Assembly: GCA_003164255.1 (NCBI GenBank)
Contig: PLST01000295.1
Span: 2,756-9,925, forward strand
Reading direction: 5' to 3'
DNA: 7,170 nucleotides
Source: Acidobacteriaceae bacterium
GTDB taxonomy: Bacteria > Acidobacteriota > Terriglobia > Terriglobales > Acidobacteriaceae
In this document: piece after piece, positions 6,901 to 7,170 of the stretch
Position numbering within the stretch: the stretch's first letter is position 1
Layout: every line of letters starts with the position of its first letter
Program-made: the position numbers and the translations under genes
Notes under the pieces: generated by a model
Told to the model about the DNA's origin: nothing
What the model saw: only the letters and a program-made list of their open reading frames with translations
Database searches by the model: none

Positions 6901-7024
6901 AGGCGAATGCGAAGCGATGCGCAGAGCCGCGCGGAAAGGGGAAGGCGCTTCCCAAAGTGAGATCGGGTTGTCTTCGTGCGTCGGTTTTCTTGAGGGTCTA
7001 TTTCCGGCCGCAAATCGGCACGTG

Positions 7025-7030
7025 TACACT
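7025..7030 (+). promoter_or_regulatory. Candidate -10 element for the HIT gene
   Basis: TACACT (four of six bases of TATAAT) ends nine bases before the ATG at 7040, so transcription would begin within a few bases of the start codon. No Shine-Dalgarno is present in between. The hexamer overlaps an 8-bp palindrome, GTGTACAC (7022-7029), itself overlapping CACGTG (7019-7024). There is no good -35 box at normal spacing. The 151-bp gap between the divergent starts holds nothing else that I recognise. Confidence 0.3.
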
Positions 7031-7039
7031 GGTCACGCT

Positions 7040-7170
7040 ATGAGCTGCCTGTTCTGCAAGATCGTTGAAGGAGTTATACCGTCGACGCCGGTTTATCAGG
7101 ACGACCTCGGCTATGCGTTTGCCGATATCAATCCGCAGGCGCCGGTGCACATTCTGATTGTTCCGCGCGA
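7040..7170 (+). CDS. HIT-family (Hint-like) nucleotide hydrolase, 3' end outside window
   Basis: HIT proteins of the Hint branch are small cytoplasmic hydrolases of nucleoside phosphoramidates and related adenylated compounds. Only 43 codons are visible. They open with MSCLFCKIVEGVIPS, the standard Hint-type N-terminus whose Cys3 and Cys6 belong to the zinc-site pattern of many bacterial members. FADINPQAPVHILIVPR follows at 27-43, matching the family's first conserved block (Asp29, Pro32, Ala34-Pro35, His37, Pro42). The catalytic His triad lies beyond the window. The ATG at 7040 gives exactly the usual N-terminus. The gene is divergent from the molybdopterin oxidoreductase and probably functionally unrelated to it. 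The physiological substrate in bacteria is generally uncertain. Confidence 0.9.
   Translation, partial: MSCLFCKIVEGVIPSTPVYQDDLGYAFADINPQAPVHILIVPR

Noticed and set aside
6889..7029. 47-residue N-terminal extension of the oxidoreductase from a GTG at 7029
   Set aside because: The extension has no Tat or Sec signal and no family resemblance, would start 10 bp from the divergent HIT start, and the family normally begins shortly before the first cluster cysteine.

Overview
The window is ordinary, G+C-rich bacterial chromosome with five protein-coding genes, two of them cut by the window edges. Coding density is high, gaps are short, and there are no mobile elements, CRISPR arrays or RNA genes that I can see. 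The exported GH67 alpha-glucuronidase (hemicellulose use), the pabB-pabC fusion and the general style of the proteins suggest a soil Gram-negative plant-polymer degrader. My best guess is an Acidobacteriota (Terriglobia) relative. This is inference from protein character only; nothing in the window proves the taxon.

Left part, plus strand. The 3' portion of a fused pabB-pabC gene (positions 1-1605) encodes both steps from chorismate to p-aminobenzoate for folate synthesis. An 85-bp gap follows, holding a perfect 8-bp inverted repeat, a plausible extended -10 promoter and a strong Shine-Dalgarno. Next comes a complete 850-residue exported alpha-glucuronidase of GH67 (1691-4243), with the family's catalytic acid and carboxylate pair intact and an extra C-terminal beta-sandwich-like module of about 130 residues.

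Middle. The glucuronidase converges on a minus-strand pair. A GC-rich 8-bp hairpin lies in the 63-bp convergent gap.

Right part, minus strand. A cytoplasmic molybdopterin/[4Fe-4S] oxidoreductase of the DMSO-reductase superfamily (best start 6888, stop 4717) is followed 44 bp later by a small membrane-anchored rhodanese (4672-4307). They are probably co-transcribed, which raises the idea that the rhodanese handles sulfur for the molybdoenzyme. Divergent from the oxidoreductase, the first 43 codons of a HIT-family nucleotide hydrolase (7040-7170) run off the right edge. Both divergent genes lack a Shine-Dalgarno and have a -10-like hexamer 6-9 nt before the ATG, suggesting leaderless or near-leaderless transcripts.

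The three groups (PABA synthesis, xylan side-chain removal, molybdoenzyme plus rhodanese) have no obvious shared pathway. I found no convincing new multi-gene system; the points most worth checking are the rhodanese/molybdoenzyme pair, the extra glucuronidase module, and the regulatory sites before the glucuronidase and between the divergent genes.
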